Shown in pieces: positions 44,600 through 57,174 of a stretch of 64,000 nt of DNA. The notes below the pieces were generated by a model, which was given only the letters and a program-made list of their open reading frames with translations, ran no database searches and was not told the DNA's origin. The position numbers and the translations under genes are program-made. This stretch comes from Ulota crispa (lineage: Eukaryota; Streptophyta; Bryopsida; Orthotrichales; Orthotrichaceae). The stretch spans positions 5,704,001 through 5,768,000 of the forward strand of contig OY987243.1 of assembly GCA_963920765.1 (NCBI GenBank). The letters are read 5' to 3'. The first letter of the stretch is position 1. Each line of letters starts with the position of its first letter.

Positions 44600-45813
44600 G
44601 TTTTTAGTTTTCGCAAATTGTTGTTTCCAACCTCTTGCCCTTACATGATGGAGAGATTATTCTTAAGAAAACAACACGTGAAACCTTAAGCAAAGCGATT
44701 GTCCCCAATTATCCAAAAACACAATTTACTTCTTTCATCTATTCCAAATTGGTTGTTTTTGCCAACATCAATCTGCTTAGGCTTGCCAAAGCTATGGATT
44801 CTTTTGTTTCAAATTAGTGCATGGCAACATTGGTTTGGTTGTGAAAAAAAAAAATTAGAGTAATTTACACTTTGTCTTTATTCCAACTTCACAAATCCAA
44901 GTGTAGCGCCAACATTCAACTTTGTTAGGTTATGGGGGGCAAAAAGAAATTCTAAAGGCTTGAAATTTTAGTATGGTTTATTCTTATTGCAACTTGGTTT
45001 TCAAGTTGGGATTTTCTTTTTGCTACAACCAATTCTTGGAGCAAAGATCCACTTTCTTATCCCAAAAATCTCCTAAAATTTTGCTACAATGGCATTTTTT
45101 GAGTAATTTGGAGAGATCTTTTGCATTGCTTTACATGGATTTTGACCATCTTTCTATAGGGAAATGTTGTTTTCTAACCCTTAAATGTCATATAAACTCA
45201 AGGTGATGGATTTTCATAGAATTTGCCTTTGTGCAAAAATGATACTTTATGTAGTAGCATGGGCGGGGATTTTTGTTTCAACTCGATGCTAGTCATCAAT
45301 TTCCCTTCTTTGTAACATCAAATTCTTCTGTGTTTTTTTACAATGATATCATAAGGCGTTTGAAGGATCACTTTGATCCAAGTAAGTAATTAATTAATTT
45401 TTCATGTGCTAGTTTCATATTGTGTTTCGTCAAATGCATGTTTTGCCTTGAGATTTGCTTCTTACTCTTTGTATGGTTCTTAGGACTCCCGCCAAGACCT
45501 AAAACAATGTTTATGGATTAACCTATTAAGGCTTGGACTACCACTGTGTGGTTAATTTTAGATGTTTTTTTCCTCATAGTCCGAACCATATGTAGCATGC
45601 ATTTGCTTGCATACATAAATGGTATCCTAAGTTCACATCTACATTTTGCATGTGTTATCAAATTACTTGGATCTAAAACAAAAAAAATATGATAGTAGAA
45701 AGTGGATAGGGGACTTTTCAGATTTTTAGCTTTGAAAATATTAATGTGTAAAAGTAATGGCCAGCTTATATGCAGTTTGCTTTAACTAAACGAGTAAAAT
45801 GATTTTCTCACTC
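44600..45813. other. AT-rich intergenic DNA
   Basis: No gene or clear repeat boundary was seen. Confidence 0.35.
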
Positions 45814-45817
45814 TTAA

Positions 45818-46955
45818 CCCCCTGCGCCCAGAGTTATTTTAAGATTTAGGAGAAAATGGGGGTTTAACGCTTTAACGACCACACCCATTTTTCACAGAAT
45901 CCATTGAAAACAGGGGCTGCAAGCTTAGATTTGGAATTGACTCAAATATGGACCCATTTTCAGTAATCCAACCGTACAAATGGGAAGTACATCTTGTTTA
46001 TTGTAAAACACCAAAATTTCAGCTAGATCTACCATTGGAGGTGAAACTATTATAATGATTGAGTGAGCCGTATATGGAAAATCTCTTGTGTTTCATTCTT
46101 GTTTAGTTTTGAATGTTAACCTTTCATGCAAGTTTTGATTGAGAAGAGCCTTACATTTCTAGAAAGCAGGGTTTCCCACCTTTCCAACAAGACTAGTTTC
46201 ACACAAAATAGACAAAAATAGCAATCACAAGGTGTAGCTAAGTGGACAAAAACGGTCAAAAAACCCACTTTCTTTGCTACCCGAAAACTGTTCTACAAGA
46301 AATTTGATAATTATTTAGGAAAATCCAATTGGTGAAAACAATCAAGAATTGGCCTTAAATGTAGGATGACACATTTTAAAAATGAAGTGACAACAACATT
46401 TTAGTAGATCTTCAAATACTACAATTATACTACTACCCTATATGACAACAATACAAGCATATTTCTTAAGCAATATGAATTTTTTAGAATTGTGCAATTG
46501 AAATTTGAAATTCTTCTTGCACACTTGATGTGTTGTGTTTTTGCTTTTATTCATCTTTGACAAAAAATGGATACGTATTTTGAGGCCATGATGTATAAAC
46601 ACCATTATTTATCAACTCACTTACCCAATTGCAATGTATTTTTTAGATGGATGCAAAATTCTTGTAATCACATGCATACTTCAAGACCAAATTCCAATTT
46701 ATTGAGCAATTTCAACCTACAGGCTAAAAACCACTCCTAGCGACCAAAATATGGTCGCGTGGTCTGTAAAGGATTAATAGCCACTACAACTTGGAAAATT
46801 ACATCCAAAAAAAGTGACCGTAGGATTTGAAAAAGGACTACCTTCTTTGCTGATGGGGACTAGCCTCAATTGTTTTCACAATACCAATCAAGAGAAAGAA
46901 TGAGATAAAGTTGTGGGCCCCAACGACAAGATCCTGTTGCTAGGGCACTTAAGGA
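45818..46955 (-). mobile_element. T3 TTAA MITE with nested T4 TTAA element
   Basis: TTAA flanks it at 45814-45817 and 46956-46959. Without the insert it is about 236 bp and matches the reverse complement of 22838-23066 (ends CCCCCTGCGCCCAGAG and CTAGGGCACTTAAGGA). Confidence 0.75.
45876..46773. mobile_element. Nested T4 TTAA element (898 bp)
   Basis: TTAA flanks it at 45872-45875 and 46774-46777. Its right end reads GTGGTCTGTAAAGGA. It is an inverted relative of 47652-48559, with shared blocks such as GTGAAAACAATCAAGAATTG. The uninterrupted paralogue at 22838-23066 reads GGCCATTAAACCCC across the insertion point. Confidence 0.75.
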
Positions 46956-46999
46956 TTAAGGGCCAATTTGTGTATTTAGAGATTGGGGGTAAAGCCTAA

Positions 47000-47495
47000 G
47001 AGCATCTCCTGCACCACGTTGAAATAGCCCTTTGTGTTCAACTTGTAACGGCTTCTGCAATTCAAGTCTCCAATAGCACTGTACTCATTGATGTGCAAGA
47101 GCAAGGTCTTTCATGGTTGGCCACTTTCATGTCAAATTCAAGCTTTCTCTAGGCCCTCTTTTTGGTCCTTGCCAAGCATTGTTCATGCATTGTTCACGCT
47201 GCAATGCCATGCATATCCTTGCAATTTGTTGTAACGCAAGTGCAAGCCCTCAAACCTTCCGGATTGCAGGGGAACTTCACTCCCTATTGCGCTACTTGTT
47301 GCTCCCGTCCCCTCCAAACCTAATTTCCAGGCACTTGTTTAAATGTGTTGCAAGATCCTGCAAGGAAACCATGGTCAAAATTACAAAAAATTGACAAAGA
47401 TTGTGACCTAATCTACAATGTAGTGTAGATAAGGTCACAATCTTTATCAACTTTTTGTAGAACTGACCATGGTTTCCTTGTAGTGGGAGATGCTC
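47000..47495. mobile_element. 496 bp Harbinger-type MITE
   Basis: The ends are GAGCATCTCCTGCAC and GTGGGAGATGCTC, with TAA duplicated on each side (46997-46999, 47496-47498), which fits PIF/Harbinger. Its right half folds into a strong stem: AAGGAAACCATGGTC near 47360 pairs with GACCATGGTTTCCTT near 47475, and the loop side carries TTGTGACCT/AGGTCACAA. Confidence 0.75.
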
Positions 47496-47651
47496 TAAGT
47501 AAGCATGGAGGGATCACATCTTGAAACCCGCATGTGGCAGTTTTATTTGGAGATTGGCAACCATCTGAACAACTCGCCAAATAAACAAACACACTTGCGG
47601 TTATTCAATAAAATCTCAAAACCCAAACTATGGAAACACCTCTTATTTTAA

Positions 47652-48559
47652 TCCTTTAGAGACCACTGAACCATATTTTGGTTTGGAGGAGTGGTTTTTG
47701 GCCTATACAGAAAAATCACTCAACATTTTGGAAAATATTCTTGAAGAACGCTTGTGATCACAAGAATTTTGCATCCAACCCAAAAAAACGACAATAGAAT
47801 TGAATATGGGAGTTGATAAATAGTGGTGTTTATACATCATGGCCTCAAAACACGTATCCATATTTGGTCAAAGATGGATCAAAGCAACAACACAATACAT
47901 CAAGCATCCAAAAAGAATGCCATATTTCAATTGTGCAATCTTAAAAAACTTCAGATTGCTCAAGGAATACGCTTGTATTGTTTCTCTATACGATAGTTGT
48001 ACAATTGTATTATTTGAGAATCCATTGAAATGATGCTATCAATTTGTTTAAAAAAAAGCTCATCCTACATTTAAGGCCAATTCTTGATTGTTTTCACCAA
48101 TCAGATTTTCCATAACAATTATCAAATTTCTTGTAGAACTGTCTTAGGGTAGCAAAGAAAATGGGATTTTTGACCGTTTTTGACCACTTAGCTACACCTT
48201 GTGATTGCTATTTTTGTCTATTTTGAGTGAAACTAGTCCTGTTGGAAAGGTGGGAAACCCTGCTTTCTAGAAATATAAGGCTCTTCTCAATCAAAACTTG
48301 CATGAAGCGCTAACATTCAAAGCCACACAAGCATGAAAAACTAGAGATTTTCCATATATGGTTCACTCAATCATTATAATATTGTACCTTCAACGGTAGA
48401 TCTAGTTGAAATTTAGATGCATTGCAACAAACATGGTGTCTTTCACATTTGTACGGTTGAATTATTCAAATTGGGTCCATATTTGTTTTAAATGCACATC
48501 TAACCTTATTGCCTAGGTTTCTAGTGGATTTTGGGAAAATGTGTGTGGTCTCTAAAGGA
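47652..48559. mobile_element. T4 TTAA element (908 bp)
   Basis: TTAA flanks it at 47648-47651 and 48560-48563. The ends TCCTTTAGAGACCAC and GTGGTCTCTAAAGGA are a perfect 15 bp inverted repeat. Non-coding. Confidence 0.85.
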
Positions 48560-48582
48560 TTAACTACACCATGGTATTTTTA

Positions 48583-48966
48583 GGGAACTGATATATGCAC
48601 ACTGGAGGGTTTATATTTGCACACACCTCCCCCCCGGGTAAATTTTAGAAAAGCTGAATCTCAAGATTTTGAATTTGATTTGGACTAAGTCTAGAACCAT
48701 TAAAAAGTTGTAATTCAACAACACCCAATGAAAAAGTTTAGCTAGGGGGGAAAGTGTTACTTTTACTTTTGTTTGTAAAAAAGATAAGCTTTTTCATTGG
48801 GTGTTATTGAATTTCAACTTTTTGAATGGTTCTAGAGTAAATCATGGTCTCTAAGTCCAAATTTGAATTCAAATTTCTCAAATTCAACTTTATGATGGTA
48901 GAAATCTAAAATTTACCCTAGGGGGTGTGCAAATATCAACCCCTTGATGAGCATATATCAATTCCC
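48583..48966. mobile_element. 384 bp MITE, GGGAACTGATATATGC ends
   Basis: It is a palindromic element of the same family as 14420-14838, with ends GGGAACTGATATATGCACAC and GCATATATCAATTCCC. No clear target duplication. Confidence 0.65.
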
Positions 48967-49711
48967 TTTCTTTGTTACATGTTGGTGTGTACAATTAAAC
49001 CTTTTCAAGAAACATCCAATCAACTTTTAAGCATCTTAGAATAAGGAAAAGTTCATACTTCCCCATGCAACCAACTATCTTAAGGTAGACATACCCATTC
49101 CCGACTGCTTCCCAATTTTGCACTCTACTTTTGAGGTGTTCATTGTCTACTCTTGGACCCAAAGTGGAGTAGTGAACACTCACTGCAAGAAATTGTGTCC
49201 TAATTGACATGTCCAAATTGACTAAATGTGTCCAAAATGACAAAAAGATTGTCAAATTGGACAATTTTGGTAGATTTAGCCATGTTGATTTGGACATGCT
49301 CTTGTCATTTTGGACTATTTCCCTTGTAGTGACTGCTTGCACAATCAAATTTTGCCACAAGTTAGTTGCTAAGCTGCTTTGAGAGGATTAGGATTGGGAC
49401 AATCAAGTGCCATTGTAGGAACACATCCAAACAAGTTCAAGGCTAGTCTAGAGTTGCTAATAGGAACCCTATGAGCTACAACTTTGCCCTTTAATATAAA
49501 ATAATCTACGATACTTTTTTTCACAAAAATTACGTTCCGCAATAACTTGTTGAAAGGCTAACCCTACTGATTTTTTCCAAAACTTACCAAGACCTTGAGG
49601 TACCCAAAACCCTTAGATTGTTGGGTACGGGTCTATCTACCTTAATCCTTAAACATCAAACGTGACCAATGAAGTCACCATTTGTGAATGTACTGCAAGC
49701 CATCCGACGTT
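48967..49711. other. Intergenic DNA with a CACTA MITE-like segment
   Basis: Around 49181-49331 the sequence runs from CACTGCAAGAAATTGTG to CCCTTGTAGTG and matches the interior of the CACTA MITE at 4355-4505, so it is a third family member. No gene was seen. Confidence 0.45.
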
Positions 49712-49714
49712 TAA

Positions 49715-50270
49715 GGGCCTTGTCACACTATGACCGGCCAAGTTGAGAGGCCATGGGATTGAGTGGCCAAAATTTGGTGAGAGGCCAACAGAATGGGTTG
49801 AAAATAAGTAATAAAATATTGTTTTTAAATGCTTTGGCCCACCTTAGTGTGAAGCCTCCAAAGGCCAAGTCCAAAGGCCAAACTCTTGGCAATAGCTTCC
49901 ACAACCTTTCAACTTGAATGGCCATAGTGTGAAGCCTCCAAAGGCCAAGCCCAAAGTCCAAAACCGTAGCATTTATTAGACCTTCTAAATCTAACGGCCA
50001 AGATTTTATAAGCTTTTGATTGTTTTATGAAAAGAATGTGATGGCCTCTCAATCATAGTTTGGGTCTCCATTTTTGCTTGACCCAAATTATTGCCAAAAT
50101 GCTGTCAACCTTGGATGATAAAGTGCTACCATGTAGGCATTTGGAGGATGACAGCCTTTGGAGTTTGGCCTCTAGTGTAAAGGGTTGAGAGGCCGGACTC
50201 TCAATTTCTTACAATCTGATTGGTGCAGACTGACGACCTCTTGACCTTCGGCCATAGTGTGAAGCCGCCC
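49715..50270. mobile_element. 556 bp Tourist/Harbinger-type element
   Basis: The ends are GGGCCTTGTCACACTATGAC and CATAGTGTGAAGCCGCCC, with TAA on both sides (49712-49714, 50271-50273). Units containing TAGTGTGAAGCCTCCAAAGG recur inside. Confidence 0.75.
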
Positions 50271-50273
50271 TAA

Positions 50274-51380
50274 GCCAGGTCAATCAACATTTTTAGAACC
50301 AAAACATAATGGCAAAATAGGATCCTTTGCTGGCAGCATGTAACTTTAAATGACCAAGTACATGTTATTTTAGTTCTTGTGTTGGAGCTTCCTTCCTTCC
50401 TATAGAGATGCAATCAATGTTTGGGGAGATTTTGAGCTTCCTTGGTAAAAATCCTAAATTTTTAAAATTTCAATCATTTTTTTAGTATATGCACCTAATA
50501 TTGCGTACATAGAGCAGTGGACAAAAAGATACATTCTTCACTCAAACCCTATCAAACCCTTCCCATGTCATCAATTCTTTGCCAAATCTAAAACCAATTA
50601 CACATTTTAAAAACCTCCAAAGGGAGACAATATGCATTCAAATTTGAAACGTAAACTATTAAAAATCCATGCCTTTAACCCATACCAAGTGCAATTTTGC
50701 ACTATCAAATATGCTATAGTATATTCATCAACTTTCATTCTTCCACCAACATCTTTTTAGCTTTCAACCCCCTTTTAGAGATTAAAATTGTCTCAACTCA
50801 AGCAAGGCTCTTGTCAATTGAGAATGGATTAAGAATGGATTGAGAATGTATTGGTGATAAATTGATGGTGGACTTGTAGTGATTTTAAGAGCGTTTTAAC
50901 CATAATTTGGTGCTTTTTTCAAATATTTTTTACTTACACTTCTCCTAATTTGATTCATGTCAACTTTCAACTATAGGCATTGTGCTAAGCTTTCAAGATA
51001 TATAATTATTAATTTTAGGTTTGGTGAAATATTAATTACATGGGAGGGATTTGAGTGAGGAATGAATCTTTTTGTCCCCTACTCTACTTGAACAATAACA
51101 AGAAATTTTCCAAAATCTAGTTGGTTTCTATCATGTGAATTCAAAATTCAATTGGTATACAGTACAACATGTGAACATGAAACCTTACTGTTGGTATTAG
51201 GTGCAATTGTAGATGGCTCTTTCAAAATTTATAACTTATTCTCATAGTATCCAAACAATACATTTGAAAGTGCAAACTCATCATTTTTCTCTTGCTAACA
51301 AGATCCTATAATTTGCTAGATGTTTATTTATAAACATCATGTTCAAAACCCTCAGTTTGACATTTATGGGTTTTGCTATC
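50274..51380. other. AT-rich intergenic DNA
   Basis: Nothing recognisable was seen. Confidence 0.3.
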
Positions 51381-51383
51381 TTA

Positions 51384-51697
51384 GAGCATCTCCACCGGTC
51401 CAGGCTTTTTCAAACTTTTCCATCTGTTTTGGCGAGGGCTCAAGCCTCTTGATCTCCACCCATGCTTTTTGAAAAGGTGGCCTCGCACTCCAACACACCA
51501 CATAAATAAGTAGTTGACCACTTATCAAGGAAAGTAGAGAATAAAGCTCACTAAACTTAAAGTGAATAATGAATGAATAGTGACTTGAAGGCCTCTTGCT
51601 AGACACTCCTAGACCTAGTGTCAAGAAAGGGTTTTGAGAGGAACCTCAACATATTTCATCCAATTTCAGCGTGTTGAAGTCACCTGTGGAAATGCTC
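51384..51697. mobile_element. 314 bp Harbinger-type MITE
   Basis: The ends are GAGCATCTCCACCGG and CACCTGTGGAAATGCTC. The flanking triplets TTA and TCA match at 2 of 3. The terminus is shared with 47000-47495. Confidence 0.6.
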
Positions 51698-51956
51698 TCA
51701 TAGCAGTGTAAACTCTGGCAGTTTGGTCTGGCTGGCCTGGTAAAGAGGACCACTTGAGGGCCTGAGGCCTCTTTTTATAGCTGGGGATTTCCCATTTCCA
51801 ATCAATTAATCAACAATAGAGTACACCAAACGTGCCGATGTATCTTTAAACTATTCCCTCGAGTTTCTATTTTACTGCCACTTGTTCAGTGATTTCAGAC
51901 TCTAGATTTTGAGTGAATTCGAATCAAAAGATAGAAAATGAAACATCAAATCCTAA

Positions 51957-53201
51957 CCCCTAAAGATGTTGCTGTATTTTATATGCTCTCTTGTGTTGTA
52001 TACGGATGGGGTACTTGGCAGCCCATTTCTTTTAGGCGATTTGGAGCCAAAAGGCACTAGGTTTTTAGTTTTGGCGATTGGGCCCTTGAAAAAAAGATAT
52101 ATTTTTTTACATGAAGCCAAATTGTCTCCCTCCACGATAAAGTAATTGTCACGTGGCTTTGCATGTCACTCCTATTTTTGCTAAAGTTGCTAGGTGGTTT
52201 TAAGGACAAGACCGCTGCATCTCGAGTGGCTTCACCACTTTGCACTGGCGCATTCTTGCTTGTTGCTTAATTCTCTTTGGTTGTCACTTTCAAAGTGCCA
52301 TATTGCAAGCTCTTAAGTGTGCTTCCCACCTAAGTTATGGATTTCTTTACATTGATGCAATCTCTGTAAATTGCATCGTTTCACTTGTGTGATTGCCAAT
52401 TTTGTAGTTGTGCTAGATACACGGTGCGTCAAAACTTACAATAATGGTGGTTGCACAACAAGAGTGCAAGATAGTTGTTTATAGTAAAACTTTGAAGTTG
52501 TTGTAGATGAGAAGCTTATGGAGTTACAATGTGCTAGTTTAGGATTTTAGTGTGTGCTCATTGATGAGAGGCTTACGGAGTTACAATGTGTTGGTTTAGG
52601 ATTGCGGTGTGCGTTTAATGGCTTATTTTTGCTTTTTTGCTCAGTTGCAATATTATGTAGAGAGATTGTCATGTTTGTCTTGGGTTTTTGAAGTTATTGT
52701 TTTTTATTCGGGACTTTGAATGCAAGCCTCGCCACAAGTAACAAAAATACGTTGAAAATTGTATTACTATAGCCATTGGGGACCAAAAACATGTTAAATA
52801 TTGTATTATTGTAAATGTTGAAATTATACTCCTCATCAAGACATTTTGCATGTACTTGTATTCAAAAAATTTACTTCATAGCCAAATTACTACCTACACT
52901 TTTCACTCAATGCCATACATTTTCTCCTTAAAAATAAAAACAATTGCTTGTTTGACTTTGTGTCTTTCAAAGAAGGAGCCATAGTGACTAATGACCGAAA
53001 ACAGAATAAATGCCCTCATACTTGGGTAGCACATGAATTCCATTGGAGTTGTAAACTTTAAGCCAAGTCAAAAACATATTACTAGTCACCTAAGATTTTT
53101 TGGGGATCTTTTTGCTTTTGTCATAAAGTCATTTTTTCAAATACTAAATGGTCCTTGTATGAATATAGTCAACACTTTTGATAGGCAACATTCTTTAGGG
53201 G
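51957..53201 (+). mobile_element. Long TTAA-type element (1245 bp)
   Basis: The ends are CCCCTAAAGATGTTG and CAACATTCTTTAGGGG. The right flank is TTAA (53202-53205) and the left flank is CTAA (one change). The interior is unlike other T1 copies, so only the ends place it in the group. Confidence 0.55.
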
Positions 53202-53205
53202 TTAA

Positions 53206-54705
53206 CCTTGAAAAGTAACATTGACATTTTACAAATTTACTATTTTTTGACATAATAACAACACATGTAAAAAATTATTTACTTGATTTTTACATGTTAG
53301 TGCTACACTGCATGACATCTATAACCAACTACACCTTGGTGGCAACACTTGCATGTGGTTGAATTTGGGGAGGTTCACACTCTATCCCACGTTCTACCAA
53401 AATTAGAGAATTTAATTGGTGTAAAGTCAAAAGTTGAGACTTAACATTTCACATTACGTCCCAAGTTTCATGTCTAACTTCATTGCATATTGCTTACATT
53501 GTAATGCTCCTTGAAAATTTGCGCGCCAAAGAAGGTGAGACTTCACTCTAAGTTTGGGCCAACCATTTTGCTACACCCAACTTTTAACCCACATCCCACC
53601 AAAAAATTTGCATGAAATATTCATGACTTTCTTTGATACTCCTTTTTGTCCTTTATAACCTCACGAAGCTCAGATCTCATGTTTAGATGGGATTTGCAGG
53701 GGTGGTACGTGGGACGTGTGAACCGCCCCTCATAGTAATTTGACTCCCTCCACTGAATTCCATTCACTTCATTCTAGAATATAATGTCTTTTATTGTTTT
53801 ACTTTGACAACACTCTTGTTTTATTGGGATACCCCAAGGGGTTTTATTAAACATCTCAAATAGCAAAACTAGAGTGATGGGAGCAAACAAGTAGAAAAGT
53901 GTTAATTCCTAAGGATACATTCACATCAAGGTGACAAATTAATGCATTATTCATTAAATTGAGAAAAAGCTTACATATTGGGATTTTTGAATTTTTCATT
54001 TTAAAGAATTTTTTTGTGATTTAGAGTGAATATTATGGTGATTTCTTCAAGACCTTTTGACTTTACATGAATCATCAAAAACTCACTTTAAATCACCAAA
54101 ATATTCTCACCAATGCAAACTTTAGTATTCCCAAAATGTGTTTTGGGAAAGTGCTTTTTCCCACTTTAATGAATAACACATTCAAAATCTTGGTGTTCTT
54201 AACATAACTTTGTAAATACAACAAGAAGTGAAGAAGCTCATTCACACAAAGGAGAAAAAGATACAAAAGGGGTTTAAAAAATAATCCTTGTGAGCATAAA
54301 CATACCCCTCTCCTCATTTAAAGTTCTTTCACACAAAAAGGGGAAGGATAATGTTGAGAGTGAGGATGGAACAAAATACTCCACCCTCCTTGTGGGGTTT
54401 ATACATACATCTTCACTATTTCCTCCCAACGTTTAAATACTTTGAAGATTACAATCCTATGGGAGTAAATTATAACCCTCTAAGAGGTTAAGATAGAACC
54501 CACCTTCTATGTCATGTGCCACATTAGATGTTGCTCTAATTGGTGCAAAACCATTGCATTTGTGTTTGCAAACTCAACCTCCTAAAGATTCAATAAGCCC
54601 AACCTTAGTGTGAATATAGCATAAGACTACGAAAGTCCGTTGGCTGACCATGAATGTTTTCAAACGCTTGCATGAGCTGAATGAAATGGGTGCAGTACTG
54701 TCGAG
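53206..54705. other. AT-rich intergenic DNA
   Basis: No gene or clear repeat boundary was seen. Confidence 0.3.
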
Positions 54706-54707
54706 TA

Positions 54708-55559
54708 CAACAAACATACAAACTGCTTTTTTGAGGTTGTTTGTTTTTTTGGGGAAATATCAAGTATAATCGATACATTTTTTTCAAAAAAATTACTATG
54801 GCATCCTTACATAGTCTCAATTCAGCATGCCAAATATTAGTTTCAAAAAAGAAAAACTTTATTTGTGGTGAAGTTTTGAAGTAATTTTTTTTGGTTTTAC
54901 ATGATATTTTATTAAAATAATTGGTGATGAGTTTTTGAGATTTGATTTCATGGGTACAAAGGAAACATCCATATGCACATCTTCCATGCTAAAAATTACC
55001 CCCTTAAGTAACAAAAATTTGATCAATAAAAGATTCAAAGAAACTTGAGATAGGCCTAAATTTTTGTAATTTTTAATTTTATTTTATGAAAATCAAATTT
55101 TGTTGTTTGACTCAAAATTTGTGACTAAGTTTGTATCTTCAACCATGACATCTTGATTACTTGATGAAAAGCTAGTTAAAAATGAAAGATATGTATTTTA
55201 CAAAATTTGGGCCTATCACAAGTTTCATTGAGTCTTGTATTGATCAATTTTTTGTTACTTAAGGGGGGTTTTTTAGTATGGAAGATGTGCATATGGATGT
55301 TTCCTTTGTACCCATGAAATCAAATCTCAAAAACTCATCACCAATTGATTTTAATAAAATATCATATAAAACAAAAACAAAATCACTTTAAAACTTCACC
55401 ACAAATAAAGTTTTTCTTTTCTGAAATTGATATTTGGCATGCTAGATTGAGATTGTGTAAGGATGCCATGGTAATTTTTCTGAAAAAAATATATTGATTA
55501 CACTTGGCATTTCACCAAAAAAATAGACAACCTAGAAAAGATAGTTCGTATGTTTGTTG
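54708..55559. mobile_element. 852 bp palindromic TA-flanked element
   Basis: The ends are CAACAAACATACAAACTG and CGTATGTTTGTTG, with TA on both sides (54706-54707, 55560-55561). The two ~400 bp halves are inverted repeats centred near 55134, with shared block CATATGGATGTTTCCTTTGT. The right half is also homologous to 55572-56285. Confidence 0.65.
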
Positions 55560-55571
55560 TACCCAATTGTA

Positions 55572-56285
55572 CAGTGCCCTCCAACAAGTCCTTGTACATC
55601 CTATTCAAAGAACTTTGCTAATAGATGTTTCTCTATGATAATCAATTTTTCCTATTTGATTCATACATTGTGACTAAGTTTGTATCTTTCAACATGATGT
55701 TATGTTTATTTGGTGCAAACACTAGAAGAAAAATGGCAATAAACAACTAAGTAATTTAGTTGTTGTGCAGTTATTGTGACCATATGTAGTCATTTCATAG
55801 TTGTTATATGGTCATATATGGTCACAATAACTGCACAACAACTAAATTACTTAGTTGTTTATTGCCGTTTTTCTTCTAGTGAAAGCTAGTTAAAAGGTAA
55901 AAATATATATTTTACAAAATTTGAGCATATCACAAGTTACATTGAAATCTTTGTAGATCAATTATTTGTTACTTAGGTGGGGTCCTTTTTAGCATAGAAG
56001 ATGTGTGTATGGATGTTTCCTACATACCCATGCAATCAATTCTCAAAAATTCATCACCAATACTTTTTTAATCAATTATCATGTAAAACCATGAATTTAA
56101 TACAAAATAATTCACCAAAAATGAGGTTTTGGTTTTGAGGAATCAAATGTTGGTATGCTTGGTTGAGATTGCATAAGAATCAAATTTCTATGCTTCAAAA
56201 CAAAAAAATTACCAATTACATTTCATATTAGCAAAGTTCTTTTAAAGGCAAAACAAGGTGTATGAGGACTTGTTGGAGGGCATTG
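55572..56285. mobile_element. 714 bp TA-flanked mariner-like MITE with nested CACTA hairpin
   Basis: The ends are CAGTGCCCTCCAACAAGTCC and GGACTTGTTGGAGGGCATTG, with TA on each side (55570-55571, 56286-56287). Its interior matches the right half of the preceding element, which shows the empty site of the nested MITE at 55720-55881. Confidence 0.65.
55720..55881. mobile_element. 162 bp CACTA MITE, near-perfect hairpin
   Basis: The arms of about 66 bp differ at one position. The ends are CACTAGAAGAAAAATGGC and GCCGTTTTTCTTCTAGTG. The target duplication is AAA (55717-55719, 55882-55884). The paralogous sequence near 55160 (TTGATGAAAAGCTAG) is the empty site. The high arm identity suggests a recent insertion. 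Confidence 0.9.
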
Positions 56286-56431
56286 TACATCCAAGTGTAC
56301 CTTCCAAATGTTTGGCCATATTGTTCCCCCGCCCAAGGGTCCTTACAAGCATCTATCTAGAGGTTGGAGAGCTTTTTAGCTCCTTTGGTAAAATTCATTA
56401 ATGCTCATTTTCAACTAGTTTTTTAGTGTAT

Positions 56432-56730
56432 AATGTGTTATTCATTAATTTGGGAAAACAATGGGTACCATTTTGTACCTCACCTTAATCCAGAATTGCC
56501 ATTTATTCAAATTAAGGAGGTCACTTGAAACCTAGTTAATGAACTTCTATCCAAAATTTTGAAAGTTAATGAACTTTTTGTCCAAAAGAAGCATATTTTT
56601 GGATGATATATATCTTGTTTCATTGAAAAAAAATCAACAAATTCCCAATTCAATGAATATGGTGTTCTTTGAAAAAAAAGTCACAAATCCCACTATGTAC
56701 GCTTTTTCCCAAATTAACCAATAACGCGTT
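56432..56730. mobile_element. AACGCGTTATT-type MITE, second copy
   Basis: The left end AATGTGTTATTCATTAATTT mirrors the right end AAATTAACCAATAACGCGTT. It is homologous to 28724-28979. Confidence 0.5.
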
Positions 56731-57170
56731 GTATGCACCAAATATTGCCTTTATTCTCTCATATTTTGATAGGAGGTTTTTGGTTTGTTTGGTGAAATCA
56801 ACTTTCAACTGGTTTTTTTTTACATTTCATTTAGATGACTTTCTATACTTTTTTTGGATCTCCTCGCTCATTGCACCTACCCCTTAACTATTACAAGTGC
56901 AAGGGGTTGAAACATGCACATTTGGAGCTCTTGGTGCAAAAAAAAATTGCCTGAGATCCCATAAAAAGATTTTTACCTCTTTTATAAGTTTTCTTTTTCT
57001 TTTTCATCTAATTTATAGCCTTGCACAAAAATCATGAAGCACGTAATGACTAAACTAGACACGTGTTAGAAGAATAGATAAATATTGCTTTGTGATCAAC
57101 AAATTGGCATCGGTACCATGTGAATTTATGAAAACTTTTGAAAACAGTGTGGGCAAGTAAGTGCACAAGG
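56731..57170. other. AT-rich intergenic DNA
   Basis: Nothing recognisable was seen. Confidence 0.3.
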
Positions 57171-57174
57171 TTAA

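Noticed and set aside
49639-49712. CCTTAAACATC...GACGTTTAAGG as a further TTAA element
   Set aside because: The ends are short and imperfect and the right flank is not TTAA; probably chance or a remnant.
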